This document shows, piece after piece, positions 10,484 to 10,753 of a stretch of 10,753 bases of DNA. The number at the start of each line of letters is the position of its first letter. The stretch's first letter is position 1. The notes beneath the pieces are model-generated. The model was not told where the DNA came from, did not search any database, and saw only the letters and a list, made by a program, of their open reading frames with translations. The DNA comes from CAYMLQ01 sp964390795 (GTDB taxonomy: Bacteria; Verrucomicrobiota; Kiritimatiellia; RFP12; UBA1067): the NCBI GenBank assembly GCA_964390795.1, contig CAYMLQ010000196.1:1-10753 (forward strand), given 5' to 3'. Made by a program: the position numbers and the translations under genes.

Positions 10484-10753
10484 TGTTGAAAGGGCGGTCG
10501 GTCATCGCCGACCTCGGCGTGAGCGCCGAACTCGGTTATATCTCAATCCCCGAACTCCTCGAGAACGGCGCAGAGCCGGATCTTCACTACACCGAGCCCA
10601 AGACCATCGGCGAGATACTCGGTTCCCCCCCCGCAGGGGCTGCCCTCACGGGGCGGCCCCCTTTTCATGCCCAAAAAATTCCGCCGCTCCCTAGCCGATC
10701 GCGGCCTTCCAGCCCGTCGCTCGCCGCGATAGCGTCTCGCGCCGGGTCCCCTG
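10483..10753 (+). CDS. short unrecognised open frame, 3'-incomplete or gene remnant
   Basis: An ATG overlapping the permease stop by one base (TGATG) opens a frame that reaches the window edge (90 codons). Codons 1-47 (to about 10623) have GC-rich third positions like the neighbours and read 'MLKGRSVIADLGVSAELGYISIPELLENGAEPDL'-type sequence. The stretch GRSVIADLGVSAELGYISIP resembles by eye a conserved segment of RNase J-type beta-CASP ribonucleases, but the residues after it do not. From 10625 the frame crosses a C8 tract and a terminator-like hairpin and becomes proline/serine-rich, unlike a folded protein. It is not a DppC permease, which would be expected here. It could be a small gene ending in non-coding DNA, a fragment left by a deletion, or a true gene continuing beyond the window. 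Confidence 0.35.
   Translation, partial: MLKGRSVIADLGVSAELGYISIPELLENGAEPDLHYTEPKTIGEILGSPPAGAALTGRPPFHAQKIPPLPSRSRPSSPSLAAIASRAGSP
10636..10665 (+). terminator. putative rho-independent terminator
   Basis: GGGGCTGCCC (10636-10645) and GGGCGGCCCC (10651-10660) form a 10-bp stem with one G-U pair around a TCACG loop, followed by C and TTTT (10662-10665). It would be a good end point for the operon transcript. The eight consecutive Cs just before it (10625-10632) are unusual. It lies inside the open frame that begins at 10483, which weakens the coding case for the distal part of that frame. Confidence 0.6.

Noticed and set aside
10667..10732. Small ORF starting MPKKFRRSLADRG after the terminator hairpin
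   Set aside because: 21 codons, no ribosome-binding site and no recognisable family; kept out for lack of support.
1..10753. tRNA, rRNA, riboswitch or insertion-sequence gene
   Set aside because: No cloverleaf, rRNA core sequence, known aptamer motif or transposase was recognised by eye on either strand; only a covariance-model scan could exclude small RNAs fully.

Overview
The window is GC-rich bacterial DNA. Several traits point to the PVC superphylum (Kiritimatiellota, Lentisphaerota, Verrucomicrobiota or Planctomycetota): a Tat-exported Gfo/Idh/MocA oxidoreductase, a HEAT-repeat/ThuA fusion, AP-endonuclease-2-type TIM-barrel sugar isomerases, and the 'TGVSPV...HGRDAHAT' palindromic repeat that is translated inside proteins of these phyla. 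No rRNA, tRNA, phage or IS gene is visible, so the phylum call is an inference.

Left part (1-2743): the C-terminal part of a CocE/X-Pro dipeptidyl-peptidase-type serine hydrolase runs in from the left edge. A 246-bp spacer, a lone DUF1848 gene with a C-terminal CX3CX2C cysteine motif, and a repeat-rich spacer of about 430 bp follow.

Central operon (about 2714-10483, all + strand): a promoter with a perfect 14-bp dyad lies in front of a TetR-family regulator. Tightly packed genes follow: a Tat-signal Gfo/Idh/MocA oxidoreductase (ATGA overlap with tetR), an 890-aa secreted HEAT/beta-sandwich/ThuA protein, a TIM-barrel sugar isomerase-like enzyme, a second TIM-barrel enzyme whose metal-ligand spacing equals that of D-tagatose 3-epimerase, and a DppB-type ABC permease (GTGA overlap) with an extra periplasmic domain of about 100 residues. 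Spacing and overlaps suggest one transcription unit under TetR control. The likely job is uptake plus oxidise/epimerise/cleave processing of a carbohydrate or glycoside; the substrate cannot be read from sequence.

Right end (10483-10753): where a DppC-type partner permease would be expected there is a short open frame, then a C8 tract and a terminator-like hairpin. The operon may be broken here, or a different gene may begin.

The most unusual feature is a set of composite palindromic elements: an outer stem enclosing two hairpins. They occur between genes and inside two reading frames, where they encode the TetR tail and the linker of the ThuA protein. Three unrelated sequence families share the same fold.
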